Shown here: in pieces, positions 46,291 to 54,383 of the stretch | Layout of the letters: every line of letters starts with the position of its first letter | Position numbering within the stretch: the first letter of the stretch is position 1 | DNA from: Woronichinia naegeliana WA131 | GTDB taxonomy: Bacteria; Cyanobacteriota; Cyanobacteriia; Cyanobacteriales; Microcystaceae | Length of the DNA stretch: 64,000 bases | Reading direction: 5' to 3' | NCBI GenBank assembly: GCA_025370055.1 | Contig: CP073041.1 | Coordinates: 6,976,272-7,040,271, forward strand | Program-made: the position numbers and the translations under genes | The notes under the pieces: generated by a model | Databases searched by the model: none | What the model saw: only the letters and a program-made list of their open reading frames with translations | Told to the model about the DNA's origin: nothing

Positions 46291-46581
46291 ATGAAACGAG
46301 ATGAGGTACTGGCAATTCTAGCGGCACACCGAGAAGCGTTGCAGAGACGGGGAGTAAAATCTCTTACTTTATTTGGTTCAGTGGCACGGGATGAAGCTAG
46401 TCCCGATAGTGATGTGGATTTGTTAGTGGAATTTAATCAACAAGGTGGTTTTTTTCAACTTCTGCAAGTACAGTATTATTTAGAAGATATTCTGGGGTGT
46501 TCTGTGGATTTAGGAACTCAGGATGCCTTAAGAGAACATTTACGAGAACCTGTGTTGGAGGATGTCATCAATGCCTTCTAG
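46291..46581 (+). CDS. mntA: MntA-type nucleotidyltransferase antitoxin
   Basis: 96 aa from ATG 46291 with AAGGAA 8 nt upstream. The minimal nucleotidyltransferase signature is LFGSVARDEASPDSDVDLLVEF (GSX10DXD). MntA antitoxins AMPylate HepT on the Tyr of its RX4HXY motif. The stop overlaps the hepT start by 11 bp, a typical TA arrangement. Confidence 0.9.
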   Translation: MKRDEVLAILAAHREALQRRGVKSLTLFGSVARDEASPDSDVDLLVEFNQQGGFFQLLQVQYYLEDILGCSVDLGTQDALREHLREPVLEDVINAF

Positions 46582-46924
46582 AGATTGGCGACTTCGCCTT
46601 CAAGATGTTTTAGAATCTATCAGTGAAATTGAACAATGTACAAAGGGAATAACGTTTGAGCAATTTGCTAGGAATCAAACAACTGTCAAAGCGGTTCTCT
46701 ATGATTTCATAATTATTGGAGAAGCAACTAGAAATGTATCGCAGGAAATTCAATCTCGCTATCCTCTTATTCCTTGGCGTTTGATGGGAGGAATGAGAAA
46801 TATTGCAACTCACGAATATTTTCAAGTTAATTTAAGTAGAGTTTGGGCAACAATTCAAGAAGATTTACCAAGCTTAGTACCACAACTACAGGAAGTGTTA
46901 GAAAGCGAAGCAGAAATAGAATAG
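46571..46924 (+). CDS. hepT: HepT toxin (HEPN ribonuclease)
   Basis: 117 aa from ATG 46571 (MPSRDWRLRLQDVLESI). HEPN fold with RX4HXY in GGMRNIATHEYFQ. A near-identical, N-terminally altered copy precedes the operon (45745), so toxin, antitoxin and toxin lie in a row. Expected function: RNase toxin neutralised by MntA. Confidence 0.9.
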   Translation: MPSRDWRLRLQDVLESISEIEQCTKGITFEQFARNQTTVKAVLYDFIIIGEATRNVSQEIQSRYPLIPWRLMGGMRNIATHEYFQVNLSRVWATIQEDLPSLVPQLQEVLESEAEIE

Positions 46925-47019
46925 TTGTTTGATAAGCGAAAGAACAACTTTCCTCTCAACTGACTGAATCAATCAGGCTAAACTCAGATAATGTTCGAGG
47001 GAAACAGTGCGATCGCACT

Positions 47020-47190
47020 TCATCAGAGAAAGCGATCTCAGTAACTCGACAAATTAGCCAAAAATAGAGTTACAATTCTATTGCAAGATCGGTGATAGAA
47101 CTTGAGTTGGCACACAGTAACCCACAATGAGGTTATCATTTCCCCTAGTGGGTTTACGTTCCTTAACCCAAACTACAGATCGGCGATCGC
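47020..47190 (+). repeat. Left arm of a ~165-bp imperfect inverted repeat
   Basis: Aligns with the reverse complement of ~53870-54055 over most of its length: both contain AGATCGGTGAT, CAGTAACCCACAATGAGGTT and TTTCCCCTAGT, then TTAACCCA..CTACAGATC. The two arms flank the ISKra4 array and the GTPase pair. The rest of 46925-47315 has no recognisable gene; a 73-codon frame across the repeat has no RBS or domain. Confidence 0.75.
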
Positions 47191-47315
47191 ACTACGAGAT
47201 CGGCGATTGTACTACAGAGTCAAACTTTTGAAAATTTCATCAAACGAAGTGGGAAGTAATTGCTCCATTCTGGACTCTAGCCAGCTTGTAACTTGCGCTG
47301 AATTTGAATTGGCTG

Positions 47316-48062
47316 GGGTGTGACCTTTAGTTGATGAAGGAAAAGAAAAGTGTTAACATGGGATGAAAAGTGACAAAGAGGAAACAATGATGACAGCAAA
47401 ACTAATTAATGTAGAGGGTTCAAAGATAAAAATAGAACTAACATTAGAACTCAGTCGTTCAATGTTGGATACAGAAATAAATATTCAAAAAGGCTTAAAC
47501 GAAGTAGGTTGCATCGCCAGCAAAGAAGCCTTGAAATATTTAGATACAGATGGTTCACCCTTAAAAATCGGTGAAGAAATCTGGAAGAGTAAGGGAGAGC
47601 AACCGAAAGAATATCAAACACCTTATGGTGAGGTTATAGTGAATCGTCATGTATATCAGCGTTCACCTTTGAGGAAAAACGTATTGCCCCTTAGAAAGAG
47701 AAGCAAGGATAATCATAACATCAACGCCATTATTGGCAAAACAGGTATCCTCAAAAATGTCAGGGATGGCAGGCAAAGAGGTGAAAAATGATTTATTAGA
47801 AAATCATGGTAGAAAAGTAGCGCTATCCTATATCCAAAGATTGAGTGAAGCAGTAGGAAGTGTGGTACAGGCAAAAGAAGAAGCGTGGAGTTATGCCCCG
47901 CCCAAGGAGGATAGCCAAATTGCAACAGTGGGAATAGGATTAGATGGAACCTGTATGCTGATGTGTGAGGATGGCTACCGTGAAGCAATGGTGGGAACCG
48001 TTTCCCTATACGATAGTGAAGGCGAACGTCAACATACAATCTATCTAGGTGCGGCACCAGAG
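47316..48062 (+). mobile_element. ISKra4 element copy B, 3'-truncated
   Basis: Starts with the inverted-repeat sequence GGGTGTGACCTTTAGTTGAT at 47316 and runs 747 bp, then is cut off at GGTGCGGCACCAGAG where copy C begins. About 640 bp of its right side is missing and is not found beyond copy C, so a deletion or recombination accompanied the junction. Confidence 0.9.
47363..48062 (+). pseudogene. ISKra4 transposase fragment (copy B)
   Basis: N-terminal part only, with the same +1 frameshift as copies A and D (CACCTTTGAGG). It includes the first catalytic Asp (GIGLDGTCML) but lacks the rest of the DDE core. Confidence 0.9.
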
Positions 48063-49451
48063 GGGTGCGACTTTTAGTTGATGAAGGAAAAGAAAAGTGT
48101 TAACATGAGATGAAAAGTGACAAAGAGGAAACAATGATGACAGCAAAACTAATTAATGTAGAGGGTTCAAAGATAAAAATAGAACTAACATTAGAACTAA
48201 GTCGTTCAATGTTGGATACAGAAATAAATATTCAAAAAGGCTTAAACGAAGTAGGTTGCATCGCCAGCAAAGAAGCCTTGAAATATTTAGATACAGATGG
48301 TTCACCCTTAAAAATCGGTGAAGAAATCTGGAAGAGTAAGGGAGAGCAACCGAAAGAATATCAAACACCTTATGGTGAGGTTATAGTGAATCGTCATGTA
48401 TATCAGCGTTCAGTAGGAGGAAAAACGTATTGCCCCTTAGAAAGAGAAGCAAGGATAATCATAACATCAACGCCATTATTGGCAAAACAGGTATCCTCAA
48501 AAATGTCAGGGATGGCAGGCAAAGAGGTGAAAAATGATTTATTAGAAAATCATGGTAGAAAAGTAGCGCTATCCTATATCCAAAGATTGAGTGAAGCAGT
48601 AGGAAGTGTGGTACAGGCAAAAGAAGAAGCGTGGAGTTATGCCCCGCCCAAGGAGGATAGCCAAATTGCAACAGTGGGAATAGGATTAGATGGAACCTGT
48701 ATGCTGATGTGTGAGGATGGCTACCGTGAAGCAATGGTGGGAACCGTTTCCCTATACGATAGTGAGGGAGAACGTCAACATACAATCTATCTAGGTGCGG
48801 CACCAGAGTATGGAAAAAAGAGTTTTCTAGAAAGATTAGAAAGAGAAATTGAGCGAGCGAAAAAACGTTATCCAGAGGCAACATTGGTCGGGATAGCAGA
48901 CGGGGCAGAATCAAATTGGAAGTTTTTAGAAAAGCAAACGGAAGAACAGATATTAGATTTCTATCATGCCTCTGGTTACTTAGGTGCCTTGGCAGAAGCG
49001 TTGCATCCGAATACAGTGTCAAAACAAAAAGAATGGTTGACTGAAAATTGTCGAGAACTCAAGCATGAAAAAGGAAAAGCAGGAGAACTGCTAAATCTGA
49101 TGAAAGAAGTCAAAGAAGAAAAAAGTCATTCTAAGAATCTTACCGAGAAACTACAAGCGGCGATTACTTATTACGAGAATCATCAGCATCAAATGGATTA
49201 TGCTGAATACTTAGAGAAAAAGTATCCGATTGGTTCAGGTGTTACGGAAGCAGCTTGTAAGACGTTGGTCAAACAACGATTATGTTGTTCAGGGATGCGA
49301 TGGAAGGAAAAAGGAGCAGGAATTATTTTGAGCCTACGAGCTTTGGTATTGACCAAGGAACGATGGAGTCAATTTTGGGCAAAACTTGATCAATATGGGT
49401 TCCCTGTAGAACCCTGATTACAACAGCTTTTATCAACTAAAGGTCGCACCC
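48063..49451 (+). mobile_element. ISKra4 element copy C (1389 bp, intact transposase)
   Basis: Ends GGGTGCGACTTTTAGTTGAT (48063) and ...ATCAACTAAAGGTCGCACCC (49451). It is 1 bp shorter than A and D because it lacks the frameshift insertion. The right side borders CATCAATT, the target duplication of copy D; the left side lies inside copy B, so its own target duplication cannot be seen. Confidence 0.92.
48134..49417 (+). CDS. ISKra4-family transposase, full length
   Basis: 427 aa from the second of three in-frame ATGs (GAGGAAACA immediately upstream); ATG 48110 gives 435 aa. N-terminal region with GCIASKEALKYLDTDGSPLK and YGEVIVNRHVYQRSVGG; zinc-binding-like residues are few. DDE core: GIGLDGTCML, LVGIADGAESNWKFL, YPIGSGVTEAACKTLVKQR. 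The only uninterrupted copy in the window, so it may supply transposase to the frameshifted ones. Confidence 0.93.
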   Translation: MMTAKLINVEGSKIKIELTLELSRSMLDTEINIQKGLNEVGCIASKEALKYLDTDGSPLKIGEEIWKSKGEQPKEYQTPYGEVIVNRHVYQRSVGGKTYCPLEREARIIITSTPLLAKQVSSKMSGMAGKEVKNDLLENHGRKVALSYIQRLSEAVGSVVQAKEEAWSYAPPKEDSQIATVGIGLDGTCMLMCEDGYREAMVGTVSLYDSEGERQHTIYLGAAPEYGKKSFLERLEREIERAKKRYPEATLVGIADGAESNWKFLEKQTEEQILDFYHASGYLGALAEALHPNTVSKQKEWLTENCRELKHEKGKAGELLNLMKEVKEEKSHSKNLTEKLQAAITYYENHQHQMDYAEYLEKKYPIGSGVTEAACKTLVKQRLCCSGMRWKEKGAGIILSLRALVLTKERWSQFWAKLDQYGFPVEP

Positions 49452-49459
49452 CATCAATT

Positions 49460-50849
49460 GGGTGTGACCTTTAGTTGATGAAGGAAAAGAAAAGTGTTAA
49501 CATGGGATGAAAAGTGACAAAGAGGAAACAATGATGACAGCAAAACTAATTAATGTAGAGGGTTCAAAGATAAAAATAGAACTAACATTAGAACTCAGTC
49601 GTTCAATGTTGGATACAGAAATAAATATTCAAAAAGGCTTAAACGAAGTAGGTTGCATCGCCAGCAAAGAAGCCTTGAAATATTTAGATACAGATGGTTC
49701 ACCCTTAAAAATCGGTGAAGAAATCTGGAAGAGTAAGGGAGAGCAACCGAAAGAATATCAAACACCTTATGGTGAGGTTATAGTGAATCGTCATGTATAT
49801 CAGCGTTCACCTTTGAGGAAAAACGTATTGCCCCTTAGAAAGAGAAGCAAGGATAATCATAACATCAACGCCATTATTGGCAAAACAGGTATCCTCAAAA
49901 ATGTCAGGGATGGCAGGCAAAGAGGTGAAAAATGATTTATTAGAAAATCATGGTAGAAAAGTAGCGCTATCCTATATCCAAAGATTGAGTGAAGCAGTAG
50001 GAAGTGTGGTACAGGCAAAAGAAGAAGCGTGGAGTTATGCCCCGCCCAAGGAGGATAGCCAAATTGCAACAGTGGGAATAGGATTAGATGGAACCTGTAT
50101 GCTGATGTGTGAGGATGGCTACCGTGAAGCAATGGTGGGAACCGTTTCCCTATACGATAGTGAAGGCGAACGTCAACATACAATCTATCTAGGTGCGGCA
50201 CCAGAGTATGGAAAAAAGAGTTTTCTAGAAAGATTAGAAAGAGAAATTGAGCGAGCGAAAAACCGTTATCCAGAGGCAACATTGGTCGGGATAGCAGACG
50301 GGGCAGAATCAAATTGGAAGTTTTTAGAAAAGCAAACGGAAGAACAGATATTAGATTTCTATCATGCCTCTGGTTACTTAGGTGCCTTGGCAGAAGCGTT
50401 GCATCCGAATACCGTGTCAAAACAAAAAGAATGGTTGACTGAAAATTGTCGAGAACTCAAGCATGAAAAAGGAAAAGCAGGAGAACTGCTAAATCTGATG
50501 AAAGAAGTCAAAGAAGAAAAAAGTCATTCTAAGAATCTTACCGAGAAACTACAAGCGGCGATTACTTATTACGAGAATCATCAGCATCAAATGGATTATG
50601 CTGAATACATAGAGAAAAAGTATCCGATTGGTTCAGGTGTTACGGAAGCAGCTTGTAAGACGTTGGTCAAACAACGATTATGTTGTTCAGGGATGCGATG
50701 GAAGGAAAAAGGAGCAGGAATTATTTTGAGCCTACGAGCTTTGGTATTGACCAAGGAACGATGGAGTCAATTTTGGGCAAAACTTGATCAATATGGGTTC
50801 CCTGTAGAACCCTGATTACAACAGCTTTTATCAACTAAAGGTCGCACCC
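49460..50849 (+). mobile_element. ISKra4 element copy D (1390 bp)
   Basis: Full element with both ends, flanked by a perfect 8-bp target duplication CATCAATT (49452-49459 and 50850-50857). It truncates the 3' end of the GTPase gene at 50788-51837. Separated from copy C by only that 8-bp duplicate. Confidence 0.93.
49507..50815 (+). pseudogene. ISKra4 transposase, frameshifted (copy D)
   Basis: Two frames, 49507-49935 and 49877-50815, identical in organisation to copy A, with the same +1 change after VYQRS. The DDE core is unbroken in the second frame. Confidence 0.88.
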
Positions 50850-51837
50850 CATCAATTGTTCTTTTAATCCAGCTATGCGTTTGATTAGATAAATTGTTAG
50901 ATTGAAATTTTAGATCTACAAGAAATTCTAAAAGATTATAACAGGCTTCATGAATAGACTGATCGCAGGTATAACTATCTTCTGGCTTCTGACAACTTGC
51001 ATAAGCAAATACATCAACAAGCATTTTTTTAACCTGATGAACATATTCGTTTGGAGTTTTTTGCTGTTGATAACTAATTAACCCCTTAAATAATTCTCCC
51101 TTCTCATTACCTAGCACCTCGCAGGAATATAATACTAGATCTGAAATAACTTCACCTGTCCAGCAACTAACAGGAATAATGATTGGCTGGTTATCTTCAC
51201 CAAGAACAAAATTATGGACTTCTTTAATTCTCGTAGCAACATCTTTGATATTTTGTTCGGTTGCATATATAGTGCCAGTTTGTTTGTCAGCAAATATATT
51301 GAACACATAAATAATCTGACTGTATCGACTTAGTAAGTCTCCAAGATAGAGACAGTCCACGTCTAAGAACTGCTTATCTGGGGCAATCAGATACAGAATT
51401 AAGTCAGGCTCAAGTATTTGCCTATGTCTAAATTCTGAGACAGTAAAGGTGTTTTTAATAGGTTCACTACCGATGCTATATTGTGAAAGAATTAAATCAT
51501 CTACTTTCTGAAGCTTCCCTCTCTGCTCAATACCAAGAGCAGCACGATTATAGTTTTCCAACTTTCCTTTACTAGCAACACCTGGAAGATCGAAGTACTT
51601 TAACCCATTAGGAAATTCAACAAGATTGACTTCATCGGTACAATCTTGTTCTCCTGTAGACGGCATGAAATAATCAACTCCAATAAGTCGATTGCCTAGA
51701 GTTGTTTTTCCGCTTCCTGTTCTTCCTGTAGCACAGAGATTGATTGAAGTGAAGCAGTTTGAAAGCTCGTTTAGCTTTTCAATTAGAAACTTAGCCCGAA
51801 TAGATGATATTGACGGGGAATCAAGCTTAAAAAACAT
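50788..51837 (-). CDS. Large GTPase B, C-terminus replaced by IS sequence
   Basis: 349 aa, of which the last 20 or so ([11 protein letters not shown]...) come from ISKra4 copy D; the host part ends at HSWIKRTID. P-loop ATGRTGSGKTTLGNRLI (~36-52), QDCTDEVNL switch-I-like Thr, YFDLPGVASKG (G3, ~76). The usual NKxD is replaced by VFNIFADKQT. It is paralogous to the 609-aa GTPase 22 bp upstream and would have been longer originally. The family is not one I can name beyond TRAFAC-type GTPases. Stability and activity of the truncated form are unknown. Confidence 0.75.
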   Translation of the reverse strand: MFFKLDSPSISSIRAKFLIEKLNELSNCFTSINLCATGRTGSGKTTLGNRLIGVDYFMPSTGEQDCTDEVNLVEFPNGLKYFDLPGVASKGKLENYNRAALGIEQRGKLQKVDDLILSQYSIGSEPIKNTFTVSEFRHRQILEPDLILYLIAPDKQFLDVDCLYLGDLLSRYSQIIYVFNIFADKQTGTIYATEQNIKDVATRIKEVHNFVLGEDNQPIIIPVSCWTGEVISDLVLYSCEVLGNEKGELFKGLISYQQQKTPNEYVHQVKKMLVDVFAYASCQKPEDSYTCDQSIHEACYNLLEFLVDLKFQSNNLSNQTHSWIKRTIDGVRPLVDKSCCNQGSTGNPY

Positions 51838-51859
51838 ACTTTTTTACTCCTGAAATTAG

Positions 51860-53689
51860 CTAAATTAGAGCGTTTTCCAAAATTTGAATTAATTTTTCTT
51901 CGCCATGCGGATCATCTACTAACTGTTCAATTCGTGATTTGTAGGGCATCAACTTTCGCTCTGCCAACAACTCTCCTTGTTGTACACTTAGTGACCATGC
52001 TGCGTTTGCATTACTGCAATAGTTTTGAATACCCAAGCCTAAGCCTAGCAAGAACTTAATTGCGGGATAACCTCCTGCAAGGTGCTTAGTGCCAACAACT
52101 TTGTCGACTTGTGCTACAACGACCTGAACTGTGTCAACTACCTCTTCTTCATAGCCGACAACACGAGTTTCAAGTTTTGTCTTGGTTTCTTGAACCCATT
52201 CAGTTGTTGTCACATCTTTCCTGACAGTTCTACTTTCAGACTCAACAACTTCAACCTCTTCACTGACAGTACGCTCAACATATCCATCTACTTCTTCGGT
52301 GTAATAATCTTCACCTGTCCAGAATTTACCCCACCCACTTCTTTCCTTGGTTTCTTTTACTTTTCCTGGGAGAAGTACGGTCTTCTTCAAGTTCTTAGTT
52401 TTACTTACAGGCACATAAATTTCTTCTTCAACCGTCTCTGTTCTTTTTTCAGGTCGCCAGTCAGTATAATTTACTTCTACTTGCCCTTCTTTAGGTTTGA
52501 TGCGGGTAATATCTTTAGTACCCATCACATTCTCTTTAGTGGTTATGTTCTCGCGCCTTGCCCCTTCAACTTGCTCAACCTGGTCAACCACAGAGTCAAA
52601 CTCAGTTTTAATGTCTGCAATGGCATCTAAACTCTTGAAAGTCATAACACCATAAGCACAAATTGCTGATGCGGCTGCCTGAAAAAGGCTTTGCCCTTCA
52701 ATCTTTTTATCAACTGTATATCTTCCCAAACGACCAGAGATTAGACTGAGTGTTTGATAGTAACGACGAACCCGCTCTTGTTCAGCATAACCCTTAAGAT
52801 CATCTTTCAAAACTTTCCCCAAACTACCAATCTTTTCAGGGGGTAGAATTTGACAGATCATCTCTGTGATTTTAGGAATGCCTTCACCAGTTTTTGAGTT
52901 GATTTCAATAACTGGTGGAAAATCGTCAGTCTCAAAGGCAGCTTTGTAAACTTCAGGTATTTCGCGTTTGGCATAAGTCATCTCTTGTGAGGTAGGAACA
53001 ACTGTCCCATCATCTTTTCTAAAGACATTGAGTATGGGGATGATTATACATTTTCCTGAATTTTTCAAATTCTTCCAAGTTTCTAATAATTCTCCCAAAT
53101 ACTGCCGATCTGGATCGAGAAATTTCATGTGAGGAGCCAAAACATAAAGAATCACGTCTGGCTGGATATCTTCCTGCATCTCCAAACGCCATTTCCCAAC
53201 TTTTACATTTTCTTTTTCTGGCTCAACTCCTGGAGAAAGACATTTAGAGAAATCCTTAATAAGCAAGTAATCACTATCTTTGAGAGGAACAACAGGAGGG
53301 CGAGAAAATTTGTTTCCTGCAAGCTGCTCCATCATCAAAGCAGCCCGATTTATATTCTCATAGTTGATATTGCTACCAATTCCAGGAGTATCCCAGAATC
53401 TCAAGTTACTTGTTAGCCGAAAATAACCAAGAAAATCGGTACAATCTTGAAATCCATTCGATTTCATGACATCTGAATCCAGTAGGCTGTTTCCTAAAGA
53501 GGTTTTTCCTGCACCTGTTCGTCCAGTTACCCATAGATTGATCGCATCGGCAAACAGTTCACCGTTATCTCTGAGTTTTTCCTTGAGATACTGCGACTCC
53601 AAACTTTGTAAATCAAAAACTTTAAGAGCTTCTGGTTTGTCACCAAACAGTCCTCTTAGAATTTCTAAAGACGCTTCAAGCATAGACAT
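51860..53689 (-). CDS. Large GTPase A with membrane-prone and beta-repeat C-terminal region
   Basis: 609 aa. G domain ~45-300: VTGRTGAGKTSLGNSLL (G1), QDCTDFLGYF (G2 Thr), RFWDTPGIGS (G3), INSKTGEGIPKI (G5-like); G4 is non-canonical (ILNVFRKDDGT). A hydrophobic segment at ~335-360 (LFQAAASAICAYGVMTF) and another at ~550-570 (YPAIKFLLGLGLGIQNY) bracket a ~170-residue region of alternating charged and valine strands (EEEIYVPVSKTK, SEEVEVVESESRTVRKDV, GYEEEVVDTVQVVVAQV). The GTPase-plus-hydrophobic layout recalls DUF697/IRG-like GTPases, but I do not recognise the family. First gene of a two-gene operon. Confidence 0.75.
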   Translation of the reverse strand: MSMLEASLEILRGLFGDKPEALKVFDLQSLESQYLKEKLRDNGELFADAINLWVTGRTGAGKTSLGNSLLDSDVMKSNGFQDCTDFLGYFRLTSNLRFWDTPGIGSNINYENINRAALMMEQLAGNKFSRPPVVPLKDSDYLLIKDFSKCLSPGVEPEKENVKVGKWRLEMQEDIQPDVILYVLAPHMKFLDPDRQYLGELLETWKNLKNSGKCIIIPILNVFRKDDGTVVPTSQEMTYAKREIPEVYKAAFETDDFPPVIEINSKTGEGIPKITEMICQILPPEKIGSLGKVLKDDLKGYAEQERVRRYYQTLSLISGRLGRYTVDKKIEGQSLFQAAASAICAYGVMTFKSLDAIADIKTEFDSVVDQVEQVEGARRENITTKENVMGTKDITRIKPKEGQVEVNYTDWRPEKRTETVEEEIYVPVSKTKNLKKTVLLPGKVKETKERSGWGKFWTGEDYYTEEVDGYVERTVSEEVEVVESESRTVRKDVTTTEWVQETKTKLETRVVGYEEEVVDTVQVVVAQVDKVVGTKHLAGGYPAIKFLLGLGLGIQNYCSNANAAWSLSVQQGELLAERKLMPYKSRIEQLVDDPHGEEKLIQILENALI

Positions 53690-54146
53690 AATTGTTGTTC
53701 TCCTTTTTAACCTTAACGTTTAAATCTGGCTGGGCGTTCCAACTCTTCTTGTTTATACTCTGAACGGGTTGGAGCTTAACCTTTTGAAAATGCGTAAAAT
53801 CTTTATCAGATAAGGATTTCAGCCCTTTTGTCGAGAAGTCCATTTCTTAGCCGTTTAGAGTATATCTAATTGGAGTGCGATCGCTGATCTGTAGGCTGGG
53901 TTAAAGAACACAGCCCAACTAGGGGAAATAATAACCTCATTGTGGGTTACTGCGTACCGACTCAAGTTTGATCACCGATCTTGTCGAGGCATTGTAACTA
54001 TGTTTTTGGCTAATTGTCAAGTCACTACGATTACTTTTTCTGATGAATGGCGATCGCTTTTTGAGGGGATAAGATTGGAGACGGCGATTATTGGGGAGTG
54101 AAGGGGAAGTGGCGATCGCGCCCAACATATAACAATACAAACCTAC
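53690..54146. repeat. Intergenic region with right arm of the inverted repeat
   Basis: Contains ~53870-54055, the reverse-complement partner of 47020-47190, then HIP1 sites at 54050 and 54113. Upstream (53690-53870) is the promoter region of the GTPase operon; no gene seen. Confidence 0.7.
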
Positions 54147-54290
54147 CTAAGATGGTAAACCGGCTAAGGCAGAGTAGGCCAGGGCAACCGGAATGGCATA
54201 GGCCGCTAATGTAAAACCGGACACCAAATCCAAGCTCAACCATACCCAGAAAGTCTTGAAAAAGCTATAATTGGTTAACAGATTACCATT
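54147..54290 (-). pseudogene. SulP-type transporter N-terminal fragment
   Basis: The minus frame reads LTNYSFFKTFWVWLSLDLVSG followed by FTLAAYAIPVALAYSALAGLPS and a stop. The DLxxGxTxAxxxIPxALAY-x-LAGLPP pattern is the start of SulP anion transporters, which are >500 aa. Only ~45 residues remain and a proper start is lost beside the tRNA gene. Confidence 0.6.
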
Positions 54291-54293
54291 CCA

Positions 54294-54366
54294 CCAGGGT
54301 TGGCCGAGCGGTTGAGGCAGCGAACTCATAATTCGCCCAAGGCAGGTTCAACTCCTGCACCCTGGA
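54294..54366 (+). tRNA. tRNA-Met (CAT anticodon, elongator type)
   Basis: Acceptor CCAGGGT (54294-54300) pairs perfectly with ACCCTGG (54359-54365), discriminator A. D arm GCC-GAGCGGTTGA-GGC, anticodon stem GCGAA/TTCGC with loop CTCATAA (anticodon CAT), T arm GCAGG-TTCAACT-CCTGC. The 1:72 pair is intact, so not an initiator; a lysidine-modified Ile2 tRNA cannot be excluded. CCA is not encoded. Confidence 0.93.
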
Positions 54367-54383
54367 TTTTACCTTGCTAAGTT

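Noticed and set aside
47102-47323. 73-codon frame before the ISKra4 array
   Set aside because: Most of it is the inverted-repeat sequence, and its end lies inside the IS terminus; no RBS.
54147-54329. 60-codon protein starting inside the tRNA gene
   Set aside because: The first part overlaps the tRNA; only the SulP-like part (to 54290) is meaningful and is listed as a fragment.
54294-54366. Initiator tRNA
   Set aside because: The 1:72 base pair is intact (C-G) and the anticodon stem lacks three consecutive G-C pairs, so it is elongator (or Ile2) type.
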